Assembly (NCBI GenBank): GCA_000310025.1
Contig: FN649727.1
Span: 949,025-1,013,024 of the forward strand
Length of the DNA: 64,000 nt
Source of the DNA: Ectocarpus siliculosus
Taxonomy: Eukaryota > Sar > Phaeophyceae > Ectocarpales > Ectocarpaceae
Direction: 5' to 3'
The notes beneath the pieces are model-generated. The model was not told the DNA's origin, searched no databases, and saw only the letters and a program-made list of their open reading frames with translations. How positions within the stretch are numbered: the first letter of the stretch is position 1; each line of letters starts with the position of its first letter. This document shows positions 1 to 10,456 of the stretch, one piece after another. Both the position numbers and the translations under genes were made by a program.

Positions 1-1579
1 GAGCTTCTAAAGAGCCTGCCGCCTACTCCACAGGTGAGATCGGCACAGCATGAGAACGTGACCTGATGCCAGAGGATTGTGAATGTGTGAATAGTACTTG
101 TGGTAGGATGCGATTCCTCACGTGGCGTTGTCATTTCTGGATCATCCGTCCTGGTCTCAAGACGCCGATGTACTCCATCACCCTTCGGCACCAAGCATTC
201 TGAGTACACTGGCCGGGGTCACACAACTTTTAATAGCTCCAACTAGGGTCCCCGTCTTCAACTATTCTCTTTGGAGATTCGTGAAGGCTTTGCCTCGTCG
301 ACTTTATTTAGCCGAGGTTTCCACCGTTTTATTCATGGCCGGCATTCGAACTTCTGGTCTGGACCACCCGAAGGGCATACAAGGAGCGATTCAGCTGGAA
401 CGTCGCGGATTGATTTGAAATCCTTCAGCAGAAACGCGATGCGTGTGTCCCGGATGGTCGTTGTTTGTTTTTTTATGCTGTTGCAGTATAAACGCGGGGT
501 ACACGATATTGCACAACATGGTTGCGTGGCACGAAAGGCTGTATACACATGGAAGTATAATACCCTCTAAAACGTGAACGAGTGGATGACATGGGCTGGC
601 TTCGTTTTTCCGTTACAGGCGTTGGACTACTACCACGGGGGAGACATGTACCTTTTCGACGAGTTCCAGACCAGTCGGCCTGCTTTCAGCCGCCGACCGA
701 GAATTCAAAACCTTTACGACGTCTTCAGGTGCGGTGATATCGTATCGGCGACTCAGCCTTTACCGCCGACATATGCATGACTTATGCGTGCAAACGTGTT
801 ACCTCCTCGGCCGTCGTTCCAGTTGTTGCTGTCGACTTTGCGCCTGCACATCTCTGCGACAAGCTTGTCATCATCAGATACAGATACCACGTCCACACGA
901 GTGATTGTAACAGAGCTAGATATGCGCTCTGCTGCGTGTTTAGGCCCTAAGTTTCGGATACTGCTCTACTCAAGCGCGAGTAAAGCATGTACAAACGAAC
1001 GCAACCCAAAAGCATGTGAAGAAAGTCCTGTGCGAAGGCACGAGGGCAGCGCAAACGTTTCACGGAAAACATCCCTCGTCACGAACCAACGAACGAACAA
1101 ATATGTGTGCTTGCAGCTGCATCCGCGACGACGAGTTGGAACACGTCAAGACGATGTTCGCCTGCGAGCGGGGCACAGGCGCCCTGCCCTCCCCCAACGC
1201 AGCCGCGGCGACCCCGCGCTGGGCCCAAGACGCCACACCCACCATGCCCAATGCCACCGCCCCCAACATCCGCCGGAATACGGTCAAGAGAGCGGAGACC
1301 GATGACGCCGGCGGCGGGGGTCGCAGCGGCGGTTCGGACAAGCTGAGAACGGACATTGCCCGGAAAACCCCGCTGGAGGCGTTTACGGCCGCGTTCAACC
1401 CGCTCAGGGACCTGGTCAAGGCCGTCGAGAAGCGTGACGTCACGGAGAAGTTGCGGCGGGGAAGAGACAACGGCGGGGAGCAAGGCACAGATTCGGCCGT
1501 AGGGGCACGGGGAGGAGAAGAGGAGAAGATCGACGTGTCGGCCTCACGAAAGGAGCCGGAGGAAAAGCAAGATTCGTAG
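1..1579 (+). CDS. Plastid terminal oxidase (PTOX, AOX family), C-terminal exons
   Basis: The C-terminal 201 residues of a di-iron plastoquinol oxidase, which passes electrons from plastoquinol to oxygen at the thylakoid membrane. Exons are 1-33 (ends CAG|GTGAGA), 619-728 and 1117-1579. Phases agree at both junctions (0/0, and AG|C giving Ser). Exon 2 carries the family block LDYYHGGDMYLFDEFQTSRP followed by RRPRIQNLYDVF. Exon 3 opens with IRDDELEHVKTM, whose E-x-x-H supplies two iron ligands of the second half of the di-iron site. The start and the first ligand pair lie outside the window. About 135 residues follow the ExxH motif, rich in Gly, Arg and Glu, which is longer than usual for the family. 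PTOX is favoured over mitochondrial AOX by the LFDEFQTSR and RRPRIQNLYDVF wording. Family call strong, PTOX subtype good. Confidence 0.88.
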
Positions 1580-4500
1580 GCCAATTGCAGGCAGTCACAC
1601 GACTGAACCCTGGCGGAGACGAATCGGAAAATCGTTCGAATTACGTGGGGAGAGGAGTGCGAGGAGGATGCTACTGTCGGTCGTTTGGTCGGAATACATA
1701 CCTGGTTGTTGTGTGGCCCCGCTGTTGTGCCTTGCGATTCTGAAGTCAGCAGTGATGTTTGCGGGGTGCGGTGTATGTGGAGTTTTGGAAGCTATTGGCG
1801 ATTGAGCGTGTGCGAGGGCGGAGCGTTGAAAGAGAGAGCATGGCAGGGTAACAGCCTAAACAAGCAGGCAGAGGGAGGCCACGAAGACGCTTAAAACCTG
1901 ACGGTAGCGAGAGAAACCTGGCGTTAGAGTGATGCAGCGACACGTGGGGGGGGGGGGGTCGGGCGAGGAGAGGGTAGAGTGAGAGGTGCCAGATAGATTG
2001 GCAGCCGATGGGTAGAACAGTGTTCGCGTATGCGCTATTTCGCGTTAACGCGAACAAGACCTGCATGTCTTTTCGCTGTCGGGATTTGAAGCCAACAAGT
2101 CGTTTCTGGCCAACCCTGGTCGAAGAAAATGAAAAGTCGAGGTGCGTTGGCGCTCGCTGATTCGGCAACGAGGAGCAATTGGCGTGAGACAAAGGGCAGA
2201 GGTTGCACGGGTAGGCACACTGGGGCTATCTCAGAACATACCGTCGTCCCAAACCACTTCTCTTCTTACCGCGACGTGATGTCCACCTCGGCGTTTTCTC
2301 AGAGTCTTGTCGGTCGGAGGGTTGATGCAAGAACGTTGGCGCACCAGGAAGTACAGGCAACTCCGATCTCTCCCCTACAGTACCGCGCTATATGTACATT
2401 TTTCCTTCTCCTAACGTCACCATCCTTTTCGGAAAGTGATTCATGCTTGCAGTCACTGAAAGACTCCCCTTGTAAGGCCACGGTTTCCGTCGGGGAGCGT
2501 TGCGACCAACGAGTGGACAATCTCACAAGAACCGCCAAGCTTATCGCATTCATTCGCATCGATTGCGCGGGACGGGCTGACCAATGAAATGATATCCGCG
2601 CCAGCGGGTAAAATCTGTTGTACCAGGTCTCTGGAAGGGGCCAAAGTTCGATAATATGTGCAACGACGCGCTGTGAACGCCAATATCGATCCCCCGGCGT
2701 GGGCACCAGCAAAGGCTTGATGCGCATTACAATGTAGAGCGCCGAGATATTTCTTGACGCTGACCGCCTTTGCATTGTGGAGACGGTTGCAGCACCGTTC
2801 CTCGCTTCGATCAGGCATCAAACAGCCTCTTCTTCTCGTTCACGATGCAGTCTCGGAACGCTGGTCGATTGAACTCGCTGAGCTGGAATTGAAGATCCAG
2901 CATCACTCTACTGCGCCACATTCCGTCATCCAACACCAGAACCGACCCTGGTCCAATCACAGAGGCGAGGGGACCCAGATAAGGCAAGCACTGTACATAT
3001 ACTAATTTGGTATTTATCAACCTGCCCGGTTAGCAGCAGCGTGTGGGATCGATAACAAACCTCTGCTGGCCTTGCCCCAGGAAAGAGGTCCTTGAGAGAG
3101 GGAAGAACGTTATCGCAAAGCTGCCACGTCGTTCACATTCTCTCCTCGGGTGCTACAACTACAACTATCACAAACATCGCGTGGTGAAGATGGCTGCGCC
3201 AAACAACCTGGCGGTGGTTGAGGTTGTAGCTTGTTGGAATTGAGTCGAAGCATCGCCAGATGTTGTCACAGGCGTGAACAAGACAATACTCTGTGGCCCT
3301 ATGTTGGCCAGCGTCTCTATCCTGTAGCGTGCTCGTGTACTATGTACGTAGTCCTCTTTCGCGTTCTCAAGCTTGTCCTCCTTTGAGACCTCTACTCCCT
3401 CTTCCTCTGCGGCTCTGCGAGTGAGTGTCCAAAATGTTGTCGGGACCCCGGTATCGCGAAAACAACGTCTCTTACAATTCGACATTACACAATAATAACC
3501 CAGTTCCACAGGACTCGGCTGCAAATGATCAATAGGTGCAATATATAGTGCTGTGTATTTGATTTGGTGCAGTTGCATAAAGCGGTTGGTCAGAATATGT
3601 TGTGGTGATTGGGTGATCGGGAGTGATGCTTGTTTTCTAATTTATGTGTTGTTTGCATGCCTCCGTTGACTTTGTTTGTGATACAATTGGGTCCTCGCAC
3701 ATTCATTTCAGCTTGTGTTCGTTGCTCCTGTACGTGCACGAAGGGTTCGCCTGTTGTTTAGTGGGCGATGACTGCTGCCATGAAAAGGGATGTCGAGCAA
3801 CCATTTTTTCTTTTACCGCCTTGCTGTCTTCTATATGCATGCGAAGACAGACGTGTAACATAGAAGTCGTCGTCGTCGTGGGTGTGTTGTTGCCGTATTG
3901 ACGGTGGATGATGGATGGTCTGGCGCTCTCTCCCTCTCGCACCTACAAGCATCCCCGCTTCCATGAGCCTTGGTCCCTCAACTCATGATTGCTTCGCTGC
4001 TCTTCATGCCGATTGCGGGTGCCTCATGTCGCTATTTGTTTCGCAGTTGACATGTACGTCAGTGACGAAATCGTTAAGGGAAAATCACAAACGATCTTGC
4101 ACCAATGAACAAATCGACTCCGCCATCAAGTAAGACAAAACCTTACGGAAAGGAGGGCGACGATGCGATCTTGTGCTGTAATGAAAAAACACGAAACGAA
4201 AACCTAGCCTATGTATCGGTTTGCGAACGACATGGAAAACCGTGAAGGGTTGACCGAAATGGAAAAAAAGCATGGAAAGAGGGGTTTTCCGGGGAAAAAC
4301 AAGTGAACAACGGCGAAAGAAACGGGCAGGACACAAGCGCCATAAAACAAAACATTCGCATGTCACGAGAATACGTACTTGCTTGCGATCGGGGGGAGGC
4401 GTGCGAAAAAACAATCCTACTTGTACATGAAGGCCAGTTGCATTAAAAAATAGCTAGAGAATGTAGCAGTATGGAATACGTTGTTGGCCGTGGCATGCAA

Positions 4501-4879
4501 TAGAAGCACTGGCGGAACGTCGGACCAGAAAATTGCGAAGCAAACCATAGGGGGGACCTTAACGATGCACACAGAGGGGGGTGGCACCACAAGGAAGAAC
4601 AAACCTTGGTCGCGTTGAAAAACTGTGAAAGGGAAAACGTTCGGCAACCGACCGACATGTGACAGACTGCGGCGGGAAAGTACGTAACACAAAGGCAAGA
4701 GTCAGTCTCAAAGGGATTCAGAGGGCGAGCGGAAAGCAGAAAAGCAATAGGCTGTCTCAAAACAAACATAAGAGGGCGAGCTATGTAGAAACATAAAGAA
4801 GCAAGAGTCAGTCTCAAACTAGATCGAGAGGGCGAGCTGGAAACATTAACACACATACGCACAAACAAACACACATACA
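1580..4879. other. Intergenic, no gene recognised
   Basis: No exon chain with matching phases was found. There is a G run at 1947-1959. Short open frames on the minus strand at 2299-3020 read continuously for 70-158 codons but show no family motif; they may be decayed transposon coding sequence. The stretch 4130-4860 is A-rich and open only on the minus strand, without recognisable motifs. Confidence 0.5.
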
Positions 4880-6238
4880 TACCGTATATGACACAAGAAA
4901 ACACACCCCGGTGATAACATTTTGGAGTTTGAAAATATTATCACCGGGTGTGGTGTCCTGTGGGGTGTGTGTTATCTTGTGTACCCCGGGTGATAAAGTG
5001 CAGCTCGCAGGGGGGCTTAAGGGGGGGGGGGGGGGTGTACTCATAGTCGTGCATGCCGTAGTCGTTTGACCATGGACCTCGCATCCCTACAAAGCCGGGA
5101 CGGAGCACGCCGGGTTCTCACCGGACCAGGCTCTCACATCACCAAGCACGAAGCAAGCGCCGTGAGGTATTTGGCGAGTCGCATGAAGGGTGAGCTGCAT
5201 CCTGCTAAGGGTGTTCGGCATCTTGTGCTTACTTCCTTGCGTACGGATGACAGCTACGTATGACTTAATTTATTTTCTGGTGCTTTCACTTCAGAGACAG
5301 TTGTAAGCACTGTGTAACTGCCTCGAGGAAGCTTGACCATTTTAACACAACGTGGTACGATCATCCCCCGTTGCGCGGAGTGAGGTTTCTCGACCCCGCA
5401 CAACATGATCTACTCGACCACCATTATGGTTACCGCCAAAAAAAAAAAAACGAGGGGGCCTTAAGGGGGTGTGATAAAACAGGGGGTGTGATAGCGCGTC
5501 CGAACACCCACAGCGTGTGTTTGGGGGTGTGATAGATGAGGGTGTGTGATAAAAGGGGGTGAGATAGCCCGTCCGAACAGCCACAGCGTGTGCTTTGGGG
5601 TGTGATAGATGAGGGGGTGCGATAAAAGGGTGTGTGATAGCCATGCCTGCACGTACACGTGCAGTGTAGGGACCTACCTAAAGGGGCGTGGAAAAACGAA
5701 GGGGCTCAACCGACGTGACGAAACTCCTGAGCACATGACCTCGGCGATAACTCAACCCTCTCATCGCCAAAAAAAGTTTGAAACAAAATAAGGGCTTGAA
5801 TCGAGCAAGAAAAAATTAAAAACCGAAGGTACCTCGACCGATACGATGATTGGCGGTGGCCACAGACTGCGTGCGCCATCCTTCCTGCCCCCCTCACAAA
5901 AACGTTTACTTGGTACCTGCGGCTGCATTCTGCTCTGCCTGCACGTTCATGTTGTTGGGGGTCTCCATGCGGGGTGTTTCCCCGCACACAGCTGACGTGG
6001 TTGTGTGTGTGATTGCCCAGGGCAGATGCTGTCACCCCGGTGATAAAGAAGGAGGGGCCCCGCGACTATATTCCGCGTAACTAAAAATATCACCGGGGTG
6101 TGTTATCTTATGTACCCCCGGTGATAAATCGATGGTTTGTCAGAAGCGCCCAACATGCCAAAACTATCACCGGGGTGTCGTATTCTGTGGGGGGTGTGCT
6201 TTCTTGTGTAGGTGTGTTATCTTGTGTCATATACGGTA
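4880..6238. mobile_element. TIR element with TACCGTATATGACACAAG ends
   Basis: The left end reads TACCGTATATGACACAAG and the right end is its reverse complement (6221-6238). Further inverted copies of the motif CACCCCGGTGATA lie inside both ends (about 4904-4996 and 6032-6180). Flanks on both sides read ACACACATAC, a possible target duplication, but this is low complexity. No transposase is visible, so the element is non-autonomous. The interior holds a tandem repeat of GGGTGTGATA units and a short plus-strand open frame at 5066-5263 without recognised motifs. Two smaller relatives with the same terminal sequence occur at 28956-29135 and 55785-55993. Confidence 0.6.
5461..5645. repeat. Two-unit tandem repeat (about 75 bp) built on GGGTGTGATA
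   Basis: Two units share CCGTCCGAACA, CCACAGCGTGTG and GGGTGTGATAGATGAG in the same order. The same TGTGATA/TATCACA words recur at 13185-13325 (ATTATCACCCCC, TATCACACCC), so they belong to a wider repeat family. The units lie inside the TIR element at 4880-6238. Confidence 0.6.
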
Positions 6239-6496
6239 CACACATACACAATACACATACACATACACATAAAACAAAGGCAACAGTGCAAAAAGCGCAA
6301 CAATGTCCGTACCACGCGATTCGTCAACATTGCTCAAGATATCTCGCATGAAGGGACTACTTCGGTGCAGCTGAAGGCACCACGAACCACAAACAGCTCC
6401 TACAGCGGTTGTCTAGGGCGAAGGGGAGAGGGTGATCTGGACAGGTCCAGGGTCATCCAGGAAGTGAACGAAGAAGACGTTTGCAGTTGGAGTACA

Positions 6497-6708
6497 ACAG
6501 ATGGTGCCCGCACTTAAGAACCTCTAGTTTCGGCCGAGGCTGGGGTTCTTATGTTGCTGATCATCCTCTTGTGGGCTACAAATCGCCTATAGGTTTTAGT
6601 GTAGGGGTTCTTAACCGGGCTCACAAATGGTGCTCAAGTTCTTAGCTTCTGATCTTTTAGAGTCTCAATTTCTTAACTGACAAGTTCTTAAGTGCGGGCG
6701 CTATCTGT
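6497..6708. mobile_element. Small TIR element (MITE-like), 212 bp
   Basis: Terminal inverted repeats of about 25 bp: the left end ACAGATGGTGCCCGCACTTA continues to AAGAAC, and the right end gives the reverse complement with two differences. The interior repeats GGTTCTTA and TTCTTAA words. No coding capacity. It lies 18 bp outside the decayed chromovirus end. No clear target duplication was seen. Confidence 0.6.
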
Positions 6709-6725
6709 ATGTTCGGAGATTTTCC

Positions 6726-7176
6726 CTAGCTACCATAGAGCGTCTTGAGCCTTGTACCAGAAGTGTGCGCCAACAGGCAGCACGGTGTTGCGAAAACGGC
6801 GGGCCCAAACATCGCCGGAACACATTCGAACCCAGGCGACGAGGCCCGCGATCCTTTGATGCGAGACATTTCACGTTCCGCCGCGCCAATGCGCATGCGA
6901 CGATACAGACGGTTAGTCTGCCAGTGTTGGTCGGGTTTGCCAGCCCAATACACAAGAAGCCTTGCGGGAGTGCTGGAGGTCCATTTCACGTTCCCACGAG
7001 GGGCACATAAGGCCTTTCCAGTGGGTCTCGTACATAACGGCGATGACGCCGCCACGTCCGCGAACCGACTGGTGTCCCGTGATTTTCTCAACCTCTAACC
7101 TGCGGACAGGCGCTGAAACATCGTCCGCGGTAACATGGTACGGCGGAGACTTCGACGTGTAGTTGTTTGAGAACAT
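6726..7176 (-). pseudogene. Chromodomain and C-terminal tail of chromovirus integrase
   Basis: The frame from 7176 down reads RRLEVEKITGHQ then a hydrophobic/aromatic stretch ending in WEREMDLQHSR, the pattern of a chromodomain that binds histone marks and steers integration. A frameshift near 6960 moves the reading to the frame containing VYWAGKPDQHWQTNRLYRR, which continues to about 6726. Both frames are needed for the full tail, so the gene is broken. Confidence 0.7.
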
Positions 7177-7186
7177 ACTGCGTGAG

Positions 7187-8334
7187 CTACAGGCGAAAAC
7201 CGAGGCATGTCGTCACTATCGTGCGGGTTTGCGCACGGTTTGCAACGAGCGACAGAAACTCGGCGCTTGCATCCGCTCCGGACATATCAGAGGGAAGATC
7301 CAAGTACAGGAGCTTGTCAGCTATCGGGCGGCCACAGGGAGCCTTGTCGCAAGGACCGACTGCGAGGATATTAAAAGGACCTGTCCAATTCAAGGCCAGC
7401 TTCTTCTTGAGCACCCGGGGGTCAGTATCTGGGCGGGCCTTGGAAGTGAGTTTGGAACCTCGGCGGATTGTAGCCGCAGAGTTGTATACCCATACCCAAC
7501 CACCGGCAGCATAAACGGGTAGTTTGTGCAAGGCATTGACAGGTTCGAGTTCCGTCGTTCTATGCGGGAAACTGTGAGTGCGTGTTGTTCACGCACTAGC
7601 TCGTAGGAGCGCCGTTGCCGATCTGCGGCAAGGATGCAATACTCGAGCTGATCGCGTGCAAGCGACTGGTGACCACGAGAGTAAAGTTGTCAATACGGTC
7701 AGTGGAAACCACGGAAGACGGCGCCATATGCACCTCGTTGGGCACCAGTCCTGTGACAGCGCTAACGGGGTTGTTGTATGCGAACTCGACATGAGGGAGA
7801 TGAATGTCCCAATCATCTTGTCGTTCGTTCACAACTATAGCCAGCATCTGGGCCATGGTGTGGTTCACGCGCTCAACTCCTCCGTTGCCGCTCGGATGGT
7901 ACGCGCTCGTCGAAATTTTGCGGACGTGTAGCAGTTTCAGGATGGCAACCGAAAATTTGGAGCGAAACCGTAATCCGTTGTCTGAACGAATGCTGAGGGG
8001 GCATCCCTAAACAGGCATGTACTTGTTGACAAGGACGTCGGCTGTATCTTCAGCTGTGAACTCGGCGTCCGTTACTGCGTACATATTGACTCGTCGATTG
8101 GAACGGTCAGTGAACAGCAAGATATACGGGAAACCTCGCGGAGTTGTGGGAAGCGGACCAAAATAGTCGACGCGAATCGCTACCCCTGGTGCAGAAGGCA
8201 GAGAGATCGCCAGAATCGGCCAGCGAATAGCCTGGCGGGCTGTTTTGCGGGCCTGACATGTCAATAATCGCCAAATCCACCAACAGGAACAAATACGCAA
8301 TCATCCCACTCCACCAGTAGAACCTCTCAAGCAA
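7187..8334 (-). pseudogene. Ty3/gypsy integrase, disrupted
   Basis: Pieces in different frames: the zinc-binding region around 8334-8250 (ERFYWWSGM, then CQARKTARQ in the neighbouring frame), the catalytic core start at about 8200-8007 (VDYFGPLPTTPRG and TDRSNRRVNMYAV), the core end at 7868-7596 (NERQDDWDIHLPHVEFAYNN) and the C-terminal part at 7531-7187 (PRVLKKKLALNWTGPFNIL). At least three frame changes separate them. It would have inserted element DNA into the genome and is non-functional here. Confidence 0.8.
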
Positions 8335-9804
8335 GCTAAGGGTGCGAGCGGTACCAAGTTGGCAGAGGGCGTTGCTCGCGTTAACATGGGCACGAAAATA
8401 CGAGTGGGTTCGTCACTTAACAGACGTGCAGCGCGTCCTCCGGGACGGTCAGAAGAGACCGGAGGCTTGGTATGTTGACAAAGAGGCAGAGGCCATCGTC
8501 AGTGACAAGACGTTCTTTGTCTGCACGTTTTCAAACTTCGTCAAACGATGGTATATGACTGGAGGGACATGATACTTCGTCAAAGGAATCGTCCGGGAGC
8601 TTCTGAGGACGTTTGGGTGGAATGTAGCGGATGGTTTTGCTGTTTCCACGTCTAATCGGCACGCGTGTAGCGTTCGACGGGCTCACAGAATTCTAACTCG
8701 GCAGGATTGAGGACCACAGCATCCGCTGCGGGTGTTGCTGTAGCAGCTGAAGCAGCCGATTATGACAAACCCAACAGAGGGCCCGTAGGGGCGTCGGTAA
8801 CCGTCTGCGTTGGCGCCATTGGCACCGTTGGGACAGGTTCGACGACAGGCTCAAGCGTGGTGACGGCTGATTGCACTCGTGCCTGGCGACGAGAAGCCTC
8901 GGCAGCTTCAGCTGCACGCGAAGCATGTGAGGGATCGAAAAATTGGGACCGAAACCGTAGTGTAGATCGGGCTGAGGCTGACCCGCAGCAGCCACGGTTC
9001 TGCGACGCGTACGAGTAGACATCGGTTCCGACGGATCAAGACGATGCGGTTGCAACCGAGAGGTCGAAAGCGGCGGCAATGAGTCGGCGGCATCCAAACG
9101 ATCAGAATGGGAGCCGGCGGCAAACGTTGCGGACGAAGGAGACACGACAGGGGGCAACCGAGAGTATTCGTCGGCGGCCGGTGTGTCATGAACAGGGGGC
9201 GCAAATACAGCTGTATTGGTGTTGGGCCTCGCAGACGGTCCGGAAACCGTGGTGGTGTCCCTACACAACGGTCTCAGCGAAGACGCAACCGGAGAAGCTG
9301 AAGACCGGAGAGCCGGGACAGCGCCCTACTTGGTTGGGGTGGCAGCAAAGATAACCTCATGCAAAGCAAATACGGAGTGTTCGGTACAAGGCGTTGTACG
9401 AGCGTCCGCAAGGTATCGCAAAGGTTCTCGCGTATTGATGGCAGGAAACACACGAGTACCGATTTCTCCTTCAGGAGCATCAAGGTCGTCACTCCTCATT
9501 CGAGGCCCGCGTTTGCGAAAATCCGAAAAATCACCGGAAGTGAGTGGTACAGGTAGCCTACTTAGCCCGGTGTTATCGCTCGGGGGCGCCAGCCCACGCA
9601 AACCAACGCCAGGCGCGGTTTGTCCGGGTGTTGCGTGACCTGTCGCTCGGATCAGATACACGCCAACGTGGTCGGGAGACGTCAGACTACTACTATAGGC
9701 TTCAATAGGCTACAGCATGTCAGCGTTGCCGTTGGAGGCACCTCTCGGTATTCCAACGTTTAGCTGTAGGTCTCAAGGAACTCAATCCAGCGTTGGACGC
9801 GGGG

Positions 9805-10275
9805 TCTCCAACACTTTCTACAGTTTGCTAAACCGCGCATGGGCCACCCAAGAGCTGCCCATGGGCATGCCCATGGGCGGCCCATGCACCGTCAATGGGT
9901 GCCCTTCAACCGGAACCAGTGTACTCCTAAACAATAGATTATCTGCTTTGGAAGGGGCATTACAACGGCTGAAAACCCTAACTCTAACTTACAACCCTAA
10001 CCCTAACCTCAAGCCCACACGATACGTGCTAGGTTGGCTCTGGGTGGCTAAGTTCGAGGTTGATGTGCCGGTTGCAATGTTCTAGGTTGATATGCCGGTG
10101 GCGCATTTCTAGGTTGAAGTGCCCACAGTGGGCACTTCGTGGGCAGTTCATGGACTGCCCGTGGGACCACCCATGGGCAGCTCATGGGCAGCCCATGAAG
10201 TGCCCATGGACGGCCCATTGGTGCCCCATGGGTGTCCCATCGGCGGTTTAGCGAAACGGGCAGTACTGTGGGAGA
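9805..10275. mobile_element. Mutator-like TIR element filled with CCCATGGGC palindromes, inside the chromovirus
   Basis: Left TIR 9805-9836 begins TCTCCAACA and ends GCTAAACCGC; right TIR 10243-10275 is its inverse (TCTCCCACA to GCTAAACCGC). The word TGGACGCGGGG occurs directly outside the left end (9794-9804) and 3 bp beyond the right end (10279-10289). In the host element this word encodes part of a conserved NPRVQRW block that now appears on both sides, so it is a real target duplication of about 11 bp, as made by Mutator-type transposases. The interior (9837-9900 and 10128-10242) is dominated by CCCATGGGC words. No transposase gene. Confidence 0.7.
9976..10013. repeat. Interstitial CCCTAA-type telomere-like repeat
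   Basis: CCCTAACTCTAACTTACAAC followed by CCCTAACCCTAACC: about five degenerate copies of CCCTAA inside the TIR element at 9805-10275. It is too short and imperfect to mark a chromosome fusion. Confidence 0.5.
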
Positions 10276-10456
10276 TTGTGGACGCGGGGGTTGTGTTCGC
10301 GATTTTGGACAAACTTTCCAGCGCCTTCTTGTCGGAATAGATGCGGAAGTGTGTGCCACGAAGGTACTCGCGGAGACGCTTGCCAAATACCAAAACACTT
10401 GTATATATAACTAGGGTATGGTCGCCGCCCGCCGCTTGCGGACCCCGAATATTCAA

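Larger units (their letters stand above)
6726..10456 (-). mobile_element. Decayed Ty3/gypsy chromovirus fragment
   Basis: Read on the minus strand, the order is RNase H (about 10280-10456), linker (9661-8690), integrase (8334-7187) and chromodomain (7176-6960), which is the Ty3/gypsy order with the chromodomain of chromoviruses at the pol C-terminus. Recognisable blocks are FRIYSDKKALESLSKIA in RNase H, VDYFGPLPTTPRGFPYILLF in the integrase core and WKGLMCPSWEREMDLQHSR near the chromodomain. Several frameshifts and stops separate the blocks, and the reverse transcriptase, protease, gag and LTRs are not found, so the copy is dead and 5' truncated. A TIR element has inserted into the RNase H region at 9805-10275. 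Confidence 0.85.

Noticed and set aside
9976-10013. Ancient telomere fusion
   Set aside because: Only about five degenerate CCCTAA units, and they lie inside a TIR element.
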